In this document: in pieces, positions 20,009 to 29,394 of the stretch
Layout: every line of letters starts with the position of its first letter
Position numbering within the stretch: position 1 is the stretch's first letter
Assembly (NCBI RefSeq): GCF_014191375.1
Contig: NZ_JACHWN010000010.1
Coordinates: 62,001-126,000, forward strand
Direction: 5' to 3'
Source: Mesorhizobium sp. RMAD-H1
GTDB lineage: Bacteria > Pseudomonadota > Alphaproteobacteria > Rhizobiales > Rhizobiaceae
Length of the DNA stretch: 64,000 nucleotides
Notes under the pieces: model-generated
Databases searched by the model: none
The model's input: the letters and a program-made list of their open reading frames with translations, nothing else
Told to the model about the DNA's origin: nothing
Program-made: the position numbers and the translations under genes

Positions 20009-20490
20009 CACGAAGCTATTTCTTTCACATGAGCGGACACCATCCCGGCCAGACCCGCACCGGTTCGCCACAAGGGACTGCCACTTGAGAAAACATGACC
20101 CGCGTTTTCGGCAAGAGTACGGCTGCGACGGAACCCCGCGCCGCACCTCCCGATTCCGTCGCATGCGGATATCCGCGCGATCCAGACCGGATCGGGCCGA
20201 GACAGCGGATTCTCTTTTGAAACAGCCTGCGTGTTCATTCCAGCTCCGCGCCGCGACATGACGGCATATTGACCGGTCGGACCAACGTCTTTGCGCTTAC
20301 CGTGGCCCCGCTTCATTTCGGGTGCTCCGGGTTTGTGGCGGGATGTGGGCAAAATGGTCCACACATCTTTCCCCGCAATTTCATCGTAAAGCGACTGTTG
20401 CTGAATCGCCACAAATTGGGATCAGCAATGCTCCGAAGCGACCTGCAAGCAGGTGGAAAACAACCCCACATATCAAAGCCCCCAAAAGAA
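20009..20490. other. Long non-coding region upstream of exoR
   Basis: About 480 bp with no convincing gene on either strand. It lies directly upstream of exoR and so should hold the exoR promoter and leader. I see no clear sigma-70 boxes, operator or stable attenuator-like hairpin beyond the fadL terminator at its right edge. Confidence 0.5.
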
Positions 20491-20516
20491 AGCCCGGCAA
20501 AAAAGCCGGGCTTTTC
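20488..20516. terminator. Rho-independent terminator downstream of the FadL gene
   Basis: Inverted repeat AGCCCGGC (20491-20498), an A6 loop, then GCCGGGCT (20505-20512), followed by TTT on the plus strand and by TTCTTTT on the minus strand. It lies 40 bp past the end of the leftward fadL-like gene and probably terminates it. Confidence 0.85.
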
Positions 20517-20555
20517 CAGATCGATGCCAGAAAAACCGGCGTCAAAACTTCAACT

Positions 20556-21815
20556 TTAGAACTTCAGCTTGGCTGAAATCGAGAGAGCGCCCACGAAATC
20601 ATCGTCGAAATCGGCGACAGAGCCGGTCAGATTGGGCTTGCCATCAATAATCCGGTTGTCCTTGGTGCCCGAGGTCAGCAAACCCACAAGACCGGCAAGA
20701 CGAACCTCAAACCGCTCGTTCGGCGAATAGGTCGTGCCGAGGCCGAGGGTCCAGGTATCTGTCTGGGTCTGTAGACCCGTTGATGTGCCACGATCCCAGG
20801 TAAGGCTTGTCGCCACCGACCACTGGTCGTTGAGCTTGTGCCCGACACCGCCGGTAACGGTCCAACCATCGCGGTAGTAAAGATCAAGGCCGGTGATACG
20901 GGCGCCTACCGGGATTGCACCAAATGGCCCGGGAAGACTTGCACTCGTATTGAGGAAGTTAATGGCATCCTGATTCGACCAGTGGGTCCACTTGACCGAG
21001 CCAAACGCCAGCCAACTCGGCGCGATGCCGGTCTGGAACTTGAACTCGACCGAGTCCGGCACTTCCGCCTCACCCACGACAGGGATCGTAATGGGGAACA
21101 GGCCCGTGATCGTTCCTTCCAGATCGTATTTTATCTTCGACTGGTAGACCAACGAGGCGCGCAAGGCGTATTCGGGAATCTCATAGGCCGCGCCGAGACG
21201 CCAGCCCCAACCCTTGTCCTCAACATTGAGATAGCCTGTTCGGAACGGCAACGTCGCGCCGAAGGGAGTGGGGAAGCCGGCCGGCAGATAGCGGGACTGA
21301 TAGCCTTCGACTTCCTGATAGGAAACGCCGCCAAGGATGCGGAAAAAGCCCTTCTCGCCCGCTGCGAAGCGGTAGGAGCAGTTGAGCCCGTAATCGCGAG
21401 ACGTGATTTCCTGCTCGATGGCCGTGTACATCTCCACCGTGCCCATGCCGACATCGGTATGGATGCCGATCGGCTCGCGATACTGCCCGGCACAGGCGAG
21501 ATCGTCCGTCAGATCAACCTTGGCCGAGAATTTCGGCACCGCATAGCCGCGGGACTCACCGGTCTCCGTCTCATAGGGACGAAAGCCGTTCGCAGGATTT
21601 CTGCCGCCGGTAGCGGCCCCCACCGCCGATCCGCGAATATTCTTGAGCTTTCGCTCCGGCTTGACGTAGGTCACGCCGGATTCGATGCGTGTGCCCGGCT
21701 CGAACAGGATGTCGAAATCCTGCGAGCTGCGCTCCAGACCGCCGGCCTGCGCGCCGCCGACAGTTCCGGCGGCGATAAGAGCGGCTCCGACGATTGTTTT
21801 TGTTGTTCCCCTCAT
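20556..21815 (-). CDS. FadL/OmpP1/TodX-family outer-membrane transporter
   Basis: A 419-residue outer-membrane beta-barrel of the long-chain fatty acid/aromatic hydrocarbon transporter family. Seen: signal peptide (MRGTTKTIVGAALIAAGTVG..AQA), then AGGLERSSQDFDILFEPGTR, a FadL-type N-terminal hatch. Alternating-hydrophobicity strands and repeated DG-W patterns follow, and the protein ends with the aromatic terminus SISAKLKF expected for BAM recognition. The start at 21815 has GGAGGAC just upstream; an in-frame extension to 21884 precedes the signal peptide and is rejected. Substrate unknown. Confidence 0.9.
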   Translation of the reverse strand: MRGTTKTIVGAALIAAGTVGGAQAGGLERSSQDFDILFEPGTRIESGVTYVKPERKLKNIRGSAVGAATGGRNPANGFRPYETETGESRGYAVPKFSAKVDLTDDLACAGQYREPIGIHTDVGMGTVEMYTAIEQEITSRDYGLNCSYRFAAGEKGFFRILGGVSYQEVEGYQSRYLPAGFPTPFGATLPFRTGYLNVEDKGWGWRLGAAYEIPEYALRASLVYQSKIKYDLEGTITGLFPITIPVVGEAEVPDSVEFKFQTGIAPSWLAFGSVKWTHWSNQDAINFLNTSASLPGPFGAIPVGARITGLDLYYRDGWTVTGGVGHKLNDQWSVATSLTWDRGTSTGLQTQTDTWTLGLGTTYSPNERFEVRLAGLVGLLTSGTKDNRIIDGKPNLTGSVADFDDDFVGALSISAKLKF

Positions 21816-22169
21816 TTGTCCTCCCCAAATCAAAGAATGGAATAAATTTTGACGCAAACGTAACATGAAAGTGATGTCGGACAAGTGCCTCGTAACCGCC
21901 CCCGCTGACCGGCAAAACGCGTTTCCCCGAAAATCGCGCCTTTTTCACCCAGCATGATAATTTAATAAGAAAATTCTGCCGCAAAGCGAGCAGGAAAACC
22001 ACGATTTTCGGCAGTTTTCATTCGATACGAAGCCTCTGTTGCCAAGGCGCAACAATGGCAGGAAATTGTCCAAATCATGATGGAAAGAGCCTGCCGACGC
22101 CCTAAAAACTACGGCCCGACACAGGGTCGGGCCGGCTTCCGTATGCTCGAATCGGGACGCGGATGAGGA
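21816..22169. other. Intergenic region with the valS terminator
   Basis: About 350 bp between fadL (leftward start 21815) and valS (leftward stop 22170). It holds a hairpin at about 22112-22133 (CGGCCCGAC-ACAG-GTCGGGCCG) followed on the minus strand by GTAGTTTTTAGG, a likely intrinsic terminator for valS. The AT-rich part nearer fadL (about 21940-22000) is a reasonable place for the fadL promoter. Nothing else is evident. Confidence 0.65.
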
Positions 22170-24902
22170 TTATCGCGCGCTCTCTATGTGCGTCAGCGCG
22201 ACGGCAATCTTTTCCGCCGCCTCGCGGAATTCATTAAGCTTTTCGCGCTCGGCCTCGACGACCTCCTCGCGCGCATTGGCGACGAACTTCTCGTTGGCGA
22301 GCTTCTTCTCGATACGCTCGATCTCGCCGGCGATCTTGCCGGCCTCCTTGGTGAGCCTTGCCGCTTCCGCCTTGATATCGATCAATTGCCCCAGCGGCAG
22401 GCAGACCGTCGCCTCGCCGATGACGATCTGCGCCGATGCCTTGGGCGCTTCCGTGGCAAAGCCGATGGTTTCGACACGCGCCAGCCGCTTGATCGCCGCG
22501 TCGTGGCGCTCGAGCCTGTCCCTGGTCGCATCACGGGCGTCGAGCACGACGAGCGGCGCGAGCGCCGAAGGCGGGACGTTCATCTCGGCGCGCACCGAGC
22601 GGATGCCGGTGACGAGCTCGATCAACCAGTTGATGTCGGCGGCCGCATCGCCGTCCTCGAAATCGAGCACAGGCCATTCGGCATGGGCGAGCAGGGTCGG
22701 GCGCGTCTGTCCCTCGCCCGCCGTATGCGCCCACAATTCCTCCGTCATGAACGGCATGAAGGGATGGAGCAGCTTGTAGATCTCGTCCAGGCAATAGGCG
22801 GCACAGGCTTGCGCTTCCTTCTTGGCCGCCTCGTCCTCGCCCATGAAGATCGGTTTCAGCAGCTCCAGATACCAGTCGCAGAGCTGGTTCCAGACGAATT
22901 TATAGGCCGCGCCCGCCGCCTCGTTGAACCTGTAGGTGGTGATCCCGTCCGTGACGGCGCGCGCGGCTCGCGTCAGCTCCGTCAGGATCCAGCGGTTGAC
23001 GGCGAGTTTCGCCTCAGCCGGATCGAAGCTGTCGTCGCGCTTGACGCCGTTCATCCCGGCAAAGCGTGTCGCGTTCCAGAGCTTGGTGCCGAAATTGCGG
23101 TAGCCGGCGATGCGCGCCGGGTCGAGCTTCACGTCGCGCCCCTGCGCCGCCATGATGGCGAGCGTGAAGCGCAGCGCATCCGCGCCATATTCGTCGATCA
23201 GGTCCAACGGGTCGAGGACATTGCCCTTCGACTTCGACATCTTGGCGCCGTTCTTGTCGCGCACTAGGGCGTGGAGATAGACGGTGTGGAACGGCTCATC
23301 TTCCATGAAATGGAGGCCCATCATCATCATCCGGGCGACCCAGAAGAAGATGATGTCGAAGCCGGTGACAAGGACGCTCGTCGGGTAATAGGTAGCAAGC
23401 TCCGGCGTCTTGTCCGGCCAGCCGAAGGTCGAAAACGGCCAGAGCGCGGAGGAGAACCAGGTGTCGAGCACGTCGGAATCGCGTGTGAGCGCAACGTCCT
23501 CGCCATAATGCGCGCGCGCCGCCGCCTTCGCCTCGTCCTCGGTTCTCTCGACGAAGCAGGTGCCGTCCGGCCCGTACCAGGCGGGGATCTGATGGCCCCA
23601 CCAGAGCTGGCGCGAGACGCACCAGGGCTGGATGTTCTCCATCCAGTCGAAATAGGTCTTTTCCCAATTGGCGGGGATGATTTTCGTGCGGTTCTCGCGC
23701 ACTGCAGCTATCGCTGGCTTCGCGAGTTCCGCCGCGTTGACATACCACTGGTCTGTCAGGAAAGGCTCGATCGGCACGCCGCCCCGGTCGCCATGGGGCA
23801 CCGCATGGATGTGGTCCTCGATCCTTTCGAGATAGCCGCCCTCCTCCATCATCTCGACGATGCGCTTGCGCGCGGCGAAGCGGTCGAGGCCATCAAGCTC
23901 GCGGATCAGCTGGTCGAGATGGCTCGATCTCTCCAGACCTTCCAGGAAGTCCTTGTTGTTCTTAAGCGTTATCGCCGCTTCCGTGGTAAGGATGTTGATC
24001 TGCGGAAGATCATGGCGCCGGCCGACCTCGAAATCGTTGAAATCATGTGCGGGCGTGATCTTGACCGCGCCAGACCCGGCCTCCGGGTCGGCATAGTCGT
24101 CGGCGACTATCGGGATATGCCGGCCGACAAGCGGCAGCACGACATCATTGCCGACGAGCGCGTGATAGCGCGGATCGTTGGGATTGACCGCAACGCCCGT
24201 GTCGCCCAGCATGGTCTCGGGCCGCGTCGTGGCGACGACGATATAGGTGTGCGGGTTTTCCGGATCGAACGGCACGTTCTCCAAGGGATAGCGGAAGTGC
24301 CAGAGATGGCCCTTGACCTCGCGCGATTCCACCTCGATGTCCGAGATCGCCGTCAGCAGCTTCGGGTCCCAGTTCACAAGGCGCTTGTCCTTGTAGATCA
24401 GGCCCTGCTTGTAGAGCGTGACGAAGACCTCGAGCACGGCCTTGGACAGGCCCTCATCCATGGTGAAGCGCTCGCGCGACCAGTCGCAGGAGGCGCCCAG
24501 GCGGCGCAGCTGGTTGGCGATCATGCCGCCGGATTCGGCCTTCCACTGCCAGATGCGCTCGACGAATTTCTCGCGGCCCATGGCATGGCGGCTCGGCTCC
24601 TGCCGCTCCATCAACTGGCGCTCCACCACCATCTGCGTGGCAATGCCGGCATGGTCCATGCCCGGCTGCCAGAGGACGTTCTTGCCGCGCATCCGCTCGA
24701 AGCGGACGAGAATGTCCTGGATCGTATTGTTGAGCGCGTGGCCCATATGCAGCGAGCCGGTGACATTGGGCGGCGGAATGACGATCGAGAACGGATCGGC
24801 GCCCGGCTTCGCTCCGGCTCCGGCCTTGAAAGCGCCGGCCTTCTCCCAGAGTTCAGCGATCTTCGGCTCGATGGCCGCGGCGTCGTATGTCTTCTCAAGC
24901 AT
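22170..24902 (-). CDS. valS: Valine--tRNA ligase
   Basis: Class I aminoacyl-tRNA synthetase. The 910-residue protein has the HIGH motif as PPPNVTGSLHMGH (His52-His55), the CP1 editing domain (TTRPETMLGDTGVAV), WFSSALWPFSTFGWPD, the KMSKSKGNVLDPLD loop at about residue 553, an anticodon-binding domain with DWYLELLK, and the C-terminal coiled-coil arm (EAARLTKEAGKIAGEIERIE). Slightly shorter than the E. coli enzyme but complete. Confidence 0.98.
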   Translation of the reverse strand: MLEKTYDAAAIEPKIAELWEKAGAFKAGAGAKPGADPFSIVIPPPNVTGSLHMGHALNNTIQDILVRFERMRGKNVLWQPGMDHAGIATQMVVERQLMERQEPSRHAMGREKFVERIWQWKAESGGMIANQLRRLGASCDWSRERFTMDEGLSKAVLEVFVTLYKQGLIYKDKRLVNWDPKLLTAISDIEVESREVKGHLWHFRYPLENVPFDPENPHTYIVVATTRPETMLGDTGVAVNPNDPRYHALVGNDVVLPLVGRHIPIVADDYADPEAGSGAVKITPAHDFNDFEVGRRHDLPQINILTTEAAITLKNNKDFLEGLERSSHLDQLIRELDGLDRFAARKRIVEMMEEGGYLERIEDHIHAVPHGDRGGVPIEPFLTDQWYVNAAELAKPAIAAVRENRTKIIPANWEKTYFDWMENIQPWCVSRQLWWGHQIPAWYGPDGTCFVERTEDEAKAAARAHYGEDVALTRDSDVLDTWFSSALWPFSTFGWPDKTPELATYYPTSVLVTGFDIIFFWVARMMMMGLHFMEDEPFHTVYLHALVRDKNGAKMSKSKGNVLDPLDLIDEYGADALRFTLAIMAAQGRDVKLDPARIAGYRNFGTKLWNATRFAGMNGVKRDDSFDPAEAKLAVNRWILTELTRAARAVTDGITTYRFNEAAGAAYKFVWNQLCDWYLELLKPIFMGEDEAAKKEAQACAAYCLDEIYKLLHPFMPFMTEELWAHTAGEGQTRPTLLAHAEWPVLDFEDGDAAADINWLIELVTGIRSVRAEMNVPPSALAPLVVLDARDATRDRLERHDAAIKRLARVETIGFATEAPKASAQIVIGEATVCLPLGQLIDIKAEAARLTKEAGKIAGEIERIEKKLANEKFVANAREEVVEAEREKLNEFREAAEKIAVALTHIESAR

Positions 24903-24986
24903 GAAAAATGTCCGTCAAGGCTGGTTAAGCGGATGCGGTTTCAAATCACTTTTAAAATGATTTTGAAAGCGAAAATACCACCGAAA

Positions 24987-25017
24987 CGACGAAATCCCGC
25001 TTGCCAGCAAGCGGGAT
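24987..25017 (-). terminator. Rho-independent terminator after popZ
   Basis: Perfect 10-bp stem ATCCCGCTTG-CCAG-CAAGCGGGAT (24994-25017); read on the minus strand it is followed by TTCGTCGTTT. It lies just past the popZ stop and before valS, so popZ and valS are probably separate transcripts. Confidence 0.8.
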
Positions 25018-25045
25018 CCGACAATTCCTGCAGGATATAGGGATT

Positions 25046-25900
25046 TCAGCCGCGGCCTGCGCGCACCACCCGCTCGATCTCCTCGCGCACCAGCCGCTCG
25101 ACGAGACCGGGGAGATTGTTGTCCAGCCACTCCTGCAGCATGGGACGGAGCATCTCTTCCGCCATCTCGTCAAAGGAGCGGCGCTGCTCGGCCCGCATCG
25201 CTGCCGAAAGGTCCTCGAAGGCAGCTGCCACCTGCCGTCCCGTCGCCGGCGAGATGATCGAGCCGGCTGTCGAAACAGCCGGACGCGGCGCATCTTCCTG
25301 CGCGGTACCAGTGGCGGCCGGGTTCTGCGGCGCCTCGGCATGCGCCGGCGCGGCGTCATCCGCCACCGCCCCATGTGCTCGGCCACTCACGGCAGCCGCA
25401 ACTTCCCGATCGTCATTGCTGGCGTCGAGGACTGGCTCGTAATCATCGTCGGCATCGTCCGATGCATCGCTGTCCGCATGGGCCGCCTCGAAATGCGGCT
25501 GAACACCCGCCGGCATGGCGACAGCGTCGCCTTTCGGCTGCGGCGCGGCATCGCGACCGGAAACCGCGACCTCGCCGCCGCTGCGCGCCGGATCAAGCGA
25601 GCCGCGCAGACCGATGCGCGCAGCGAGCGCCTGCATGGCATCTTCCGCCTGGCGCGCCTGACGCTCTTCCTGCGCTTTATCCGCTCCGACGCTGCCCTTC
25701 GCCGGCTCCACAGGCCTCAGCACCGGTTCAGGATCGCGGCGGAACTCGGCGATCTCACCGCGCACCGGCGCCATCTGCGGACGCTCCGGCTTGGGAGGCA
25801 CGCTCTGCCGCACCACGTCACTGTCCTCGATGATCCGACGGATGGAAGCAAGGATCTCTTCCATGGAAGGCTCACGCGCCGCGCTCGATGTCTGTGCCAT
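25046..25900 (-). CDS. popZ: PopZ-family polar organising protein (DUF2497)
   Basis: A 284-residue cytosolic protein of the PopZ family, which forms a polar matrix that anchors the chromosome origin and marks the growing or old pole. Seen: the N-terminal helix SMEEILASIRRIIEDSD that defines the family, a long acidic Pro/Ala-rich disordered middle, and the C-terminal oligomerisation helices (FDEMAEEMLRPMLQEWLDNN and LVERLVREEIERVVRAGRG). Its position next to valS and tolC is usual in rhizobia. Confidence 0.93.
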   Translation of the reverse strand: MAQTSSAAREPSMEEILASIRRIIEDSDVVRQSVPPKPERPQMAPVRGEIAEFRRDPEPVLRPVEPAKGSVGADKAQEERQARQAEDAMQALAARIGLRGSLDPARSGGEVAVSGRDAAPQPKGDAVAMPAGVQPHFEAAHADSDASDDADDDYEPVLDASNDDREVAAAVSGRAHGAVADDAAPAHAEAPQNPAATGTAQEDAPRPAVSTAGSIISPATGRQVAAAFEDLSAAMRAEQRRSFDEMAEEMLRPMLQEWLDNNLPGLVERLVREEIERVVRAGRG

Positions 25901-26117
25901 AGTCCTGTGCCGATTTTTGGTTCTCGCCGCCTCGTACGGCGAATCTCTGGAAACAGGCTACCGGACGAAACCGCATTTGAGAATCCCTGCCGGTCCGGCA
26001 CGGAAGCCAACCCACAGGATTATCGAATCATTGTCGGGAAACTGACACGGAAACGTCAGCCGATTCAAACCGTTGCCGCACCTCGCCGCAATGATCCCGC
26101 CCCGGCCGCGGGCGCAA

Positions 26118-26143
26118 CGAAAAACGGCACCTTGCGGTGCCGT
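26118..26143 (-). terminator. Rho-independent terminator after tolC
   Basis: Hairpin ACGGCAC-CTTGCG-GTGCCGT (26124-26143) with AAAA immediately before it on the plus strand, so the minus-strand transcript ends in a TTTTT run. It lies 29 bp past the tolC stop. Confidence 0.85.
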
Positions 26144-26171
26144 CATCAAAATCTGGTTGCGCGATTGCGGC

Positions 26172-27548
26172 TCAGCGACCGTCGGGCGTCCGCAGACCGA
26201 TCCACTTGTCCTTCACGGCTTCATAATGCTCTTCCGGCTTGTGCTCGGCGACTTGCAGGCCAAGATGGCCTGCCGTCAGGCGACCAACCGCCTGGAGCAG
26301 CGCATAGCTCGCTACCACCACATTGCGTTCCGCCTGAACGAGCGCAATCTGCACTGCCACCAGCTCATTCTGCTGGTTGAGGACGTCCAGCGTCGTGCGC
26401 TGGCCCACCTTACGCTCCTCGACGACGCCTTCGAGCGCCAGCCTGGCGGCCCGGACACCCTCGCGATTGGCCTCAACCGATGCCCTGGCCGATTCGAGCT
26501 GCGACCACGCGGACGCAACGGCGGCGCGCACGGAGTCACGGGCCACATCGACCTCGATCCGTGCCTGTCCCAGTTGCTCCTTGGACTGACGCACCTGCGC
26601 CGACGTCCGGCCGCCGCTATAGATCGGCACCGAAAGCTGCAGGCCGACGGACGCCGAATGGCCGTCGCCATTGCCCGACTCGCCGGCAAATGTCTCGGTG
26701 TGACTGGCGGAGGCGTTGAGGCCTAGGGTCGGCAGCAGCGCACCTTCCCTTGCCTTGACGTTGAAGCCGGCGGCATCGACCGCATATTTCGTTGCAAGGA
26801 TCGCCGGATGGCTCGCGGCCGAGACCTGATAGGCCTGATCGATCGAACGCGGCAGCAATCTGGAGGGAGCGTTTGCGGCCTGCAGCCTGCCCGGCGAAAC
26901 ACCGACTATCTGCCGATAGACCGCCTCGGCCGATTTCACGTCGGCGCGCGCCTGATTGAGCTCTGCGATCGCGGTCGAGCGGCTGGCTTCGGCCTGCGCC
27001 ACATCGGTGCGGGTGCCCTCGCCCACGTCGAGGCGGGCGCGCGCGGCGCGCACCTGCTCGTTCAGAGCGGCCAGATTCTGCTCACGCAGAACTGCGATCT
27101 GCCGGTTCTGGTAGACATCCATATAGGCCGAAACCGCGTCAAACAGCCTGTTCAATTCGTCGTTGCGGAGGTTTTCGCGCTGCGCATAGACCTGCGCTTC
27201 GGCGGCCGCGACATTGTTCTTGGTCTGAAATCCATCAAAAAGTGTCTGATTGAGCTCGATGCCCACGCTCCCCGCAGTGGTGGTCAGATTGGTCTGCCCC
27301 GAACGGCTGCGGCCGAAACTACCGGTTCCCGTGATGGTCGGCCGGTAGCCGGATTTGGCGATGGAGACGCCTTCATCCGTGATCCGGACACCGGCGCGCG
27401 AGGAGTTGAGCGCGGCATTGTTCTGATAGGCTTTGGCCAGTGCCCCGGTAAGCGTCTCGGCCCAGGCTGGATTCCCCGCCAAAACCGTGCCCGAAAGTAA
27501 TGCTGCCGCCAACCATCCCTTGCATACTTTGAACACAGTGAACCTCAT
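26172..27548 (-). CDS. tolC: TolC-family outer-membrane efflux/secretion channel
   Basis: A 458-residue trimeric outer-membrane channel used by tripartite efflux pumps and type I secretion. Seen: signal peptide ending NPAWA, then ETLTGALAKAYQNNAALNSS, the TolC N-terminal helix; two structural repeats of long helices (Ala/Glu/Arg-rich); and the equatorial signature RTTLDVLNQQNELVAVQIAL near the C-terminus. Separated from popZ by 270 bp and carrying its own terminator. Rhizobial TolC is needed for stress tolerance and exopolysaccharide/protein export, by analogy. Confidence 0.93.
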   Translation of the reverse strand: MRFTVFKVCKGWLAAALLSGTVLAGNPAWAETLTGALAKAYQNNAALNSSRAGVRITDEGVSIAKSGYRPTITGTGSFGRSRSGQTNLTTTAGSVGIELNQTLFDGFQTKNNVAAAEAQVYAQRENLRNDELNRLFDAVSAYMDVYQNRQIAVLREQNLAALNEQVRAARARLDVGEGTRTDVAQAEASRSTAIAELNQARADVKSAEAVYRQIVGVSPGRLQAANAPSRLLPRSIDQAYQVSAASHPAILATKYAVDAAGFNVKAREGALLPTLGLNASASHTETFAGESGNGDGHSASVGLQLSVPIYSGGRTSAQVRQSKEQLGQARIEVDVARDSVRAAVASAWSQLESARASVEANREGVRAARLALEGVVEERKVGQRTTLDVLNQQNELVAVQIALVQAERNVVVASYALLQAVGRLTAGHLGLQVAEHKPEEHYEAVKDKWIGLRTPDGR

Positions 27549-27694
27549 ATGAATCAGTCGAATCTGTTTTGACCGAACCGAGCGGTTCGGGCACGCATTT
27601 AATAACCGGTAAATTTCTCCTTTTCTATCTGTGCCATAGGCGGATGCACAAACAAAGTCAGAAGCGTTGCAGATATGTAACCATTTCCGAAAAA

Positions 27695-28372
27695 TCAGAA
27701 TTCGAACTGCGGCGCGCGTGCAAATCCGGGCAGCGGCTTCACCGCCAGATTGAAGGCCCGGCGTCCGGAGACGATATCCTCGTCCTTGACGTAAAGCTTG
27801 GCAACGCCGGCATTTCCGTGACCTTCGACAGCGACGAGGCGGCCGCCATTCTTCAGCTGATCGAACAGAGCGTCGGGAACAAAGTCGACCGCGCCTTCGA
27901 GGATGATCACGTCGTAAGGCGCCTCGGAAGGATAGCCCTCGGTCAGGGGAGCGGTGACGATCACGACATTGTCATAGCCGAGTTCGGAGAGTTTCGCCGT
28001 TGCCTCGGCCGCCAGATCGGAATCACTTTCGACCGCGATGATGGAGCTTGCGAGCCGCGACAGCACCGCCGCCGAATAGCCGCTTCCGGTGCCGATATCG
28101 AGGACGACGTCGCCCGGCTCGATGGCGGCGAGCTGCACGAGCTTGGCGAAGGGGGAAGGCTCCATGAGGTAGCGAGCAGCCCCGCCGGCGGGCGATGCCG
28201 GCTTCACCAGGGTATCCTCGTCGATATAGGCCAGGTCGCGGCGGGCTGCCGGAACGAACTCTTCGCGTGGAACGGCCAGAAACGCGTCGAGGACGGCAAG
28301 GTTCGTCACATCCGTCGTGCGGATCTGATTATCGACCATTTTGATACGGAGATCGTGGAAATCGGCTGTCAT
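27695..28372 (-). CDS. PCMT-type (protein-L-isoaspartate) methyltransferase
   Basis: A 225-residue SAM-dependent methyltransferase, the second PCMT-family protein in the window. Seen: FHDLRIKMVDNQIRTTDVTN at the start, SAM motif I VVLDIGTGSGYSAAVLSRL, and APYDVIILEGAVDFVPDALF in the position of PCMT motif II. The start at 28372 (MTADFHDL) is preferred over a frame opening at 28534 that would run through tRNA-Cys. In rhizobia this gene precedes tolC, as here. Whether it repairs isoaspartate or has another substrate is not shown. Confidence 0.9.
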   Translation of the reverse strand: MTADFHDLRIKMVDNQIRTTDVTNLAVLDAFLAVPREEFVPAARRDLAYIDEDTLVKPASPAGGAARYLMEPSPFAKLVQLAAIEPGDVVLDIGTGSGYSAAVLSRLASSIIAVESDSDLAAEATAKLSELGYDNVVIVTAPLTEGYPSEAPYDVIILEGAVDFVPDALFDQLKNGGRLVAVEGHGNAGVAKLYVKDEDIVSGRRAFNLAVKPLPGFARAPQFEF

Positions 28373-28452
28373 TGTCCCAAGCTTCCTTTCGCGTCGGACG
28401 CGGAGTGGAACGCTTGTCGGATGATATGAACGCCCGCAGGAACCGGTTGCGC

Positions 28453-28526
28453 TGGAGGCCTCGCCCGGAATCGAACCGGGGTGCAAGGATTTGCAGTCCT
28501 CTGCGTAACCACTCCGCCACGAGGCC
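28453..28526 (-). tRNA. tRNA-Cys (GCA)
   Basis: Cloverleaf read on the minus strand: acceptor GGCCTCG pairs with CGAGGCC, D-arm GGCGGAGTGGTT, anticodon loop CTGCAAA with anticodon GCA, T-arm CCGGTTCGATTCCGG, discriminator T and encoded CCA. 74 nt. Confidence 0.97.
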
Positions 28527-28686
28527 TTCCGCACAAGCGTTTGTGAGGCGTCAATAGGTTATGGCTTTTCGCCCGTCAAGCCGTTCTTGGGGGGATTGCA
28601 GGCGAATTCTCCGCGGCATTTCGGATCACCGCCGAAACATCCCCTTTGCATTCGCCTTTTTGCGCGTCCCAGGCTCATGCCCGCCG

Positions 28687-28956
28687 TCACTTCCTTCGCC
28701 ATTTGCGCCCGTAGCGCACTTCAAGCTTGCGCCGCCACCGGCGGATGATGGCAGAATCATGCGAGAGCACCAGGAGCCCGAGCGGCACCATCCAGAAGCC
28801 GAGCACGGGGAGAAAGCCCAGGATGCCGCCGACGACGAGGGCAATGCCGAGAATCCGCCGCATGAGAACGGATTGGGGAATCGGAATCCGCCGCCCCAGG
28901 ACATGCACGGCCTTCCTGCGCCGGAAAGAGGATTTCACTTCGTCTGATTGAACCAC
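28687..28956 (-). CDS. Small membrane protein of unknown function
   Basis: About 89 residues if started at the GTG at 28956 (reads VQSDEVKSSFRRRK). One or two hydrophobic segments run from about residue 35 (ILGIALVVGGILGFLPVLGFW), followed by MVPLGLLVLSHD and a very basic C-terminus (IIRRWRRKLEVRYGRKWRRK). The pattern is familiar from short conserved rhizobial membrane proteins beside tRNA genes, but I cannot name a function. An ATG at 29037 or the internal ATG before RRILGIAL are alternative starts. Confidence 0.65.
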   Translation of the reverse strand: MVQSDEVKSSFRRRKAVHVLGRRIPIPQSVLMRRILGIALVVGGILGFLPVLGFWMVPLGLLVLSHDSAIIRRWRRKLEVRYGRKWRRK

Positions 28957-29131
28957 GTTTTGCGTTTTCCACCGATACGGGACCCGCCTTCCATGCGGAC
29001 AGGCGGAACATAACCGGTATATATAGCTTGTTGTCATTTGCGTGCCAAAAAGATGAAAAAAACGGAACAGCCCCTTTGCAAAAGCGAAACCCTTTTGCTA
29101 TAGGCCACATCGCTGACGAATGAGCACCTGT

Positions 29132-29206
29132 TCCCCGGTAGCTCAGCGGTAGAGCAACCGGCTGTTAACCGGTTGGTCGCTGGTTCGAATCCGGCCCGGG
29201 GAGCCA
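29132..29206 (+). tRNA. tRNA-Asn (GTT)
   Basis: Acceptor TCCCCGG pairs with CCGGGGA, D-arm GCTCAGCGGTAGAGC, anticodon loop CTGTTAA with anticodon GTT, T-arm CTGGTTCGAATCCGG, then discriminator G and CCA. 75 nt. It is the last core-genome gene before the prophage, so its 3' end is the natural candidate for the attachment core. Confidence 0.97.
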
Positions 29207-29230
29207 CCTTTCCTTTTCAGTATCAGAAAA

Positions 29231-29254
29231 GGCCCGAAAATCCGGGCTTTTTGC
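29231..29254 (+). terminator. Rho-independent terminator downstream of tRNA-Asn
   Basis: Hairpin GCCCG-AAAAT-CGGGC at about 29232-29247 followed by TTTTTGCATTTT. It sits 25 bp past tRNA-Asn and presumably ends its transcript; it may be bacterial or the first bases of the prophage arm. Confidence 0.85.
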
Positions 29255-29394
29255 ATTTTAGCCCTCAACTATGTTGGACAAAATGTTGGACATTTTGGCA
29301 ACCGTCGCCCCCGTTGCCGATAGTTGCTCCTCCGCGATGATAAGCGCGTGATTTCTGGTATCCTCCCTCAGGATGCCAACGGGGACACAACAAC

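Noticed and set aside
23271-25040. 589-residue rightward frame over valS
   Set aside because: Antisense of the unmistakable ValS coding region; Arg/Asp-rich composition typical of a high-GC shadow.
28373-28534. Upstream extension of the PCMT-type gene
   Set aside because: It would run through tRNA-Cys, so the start at 28372 is used.
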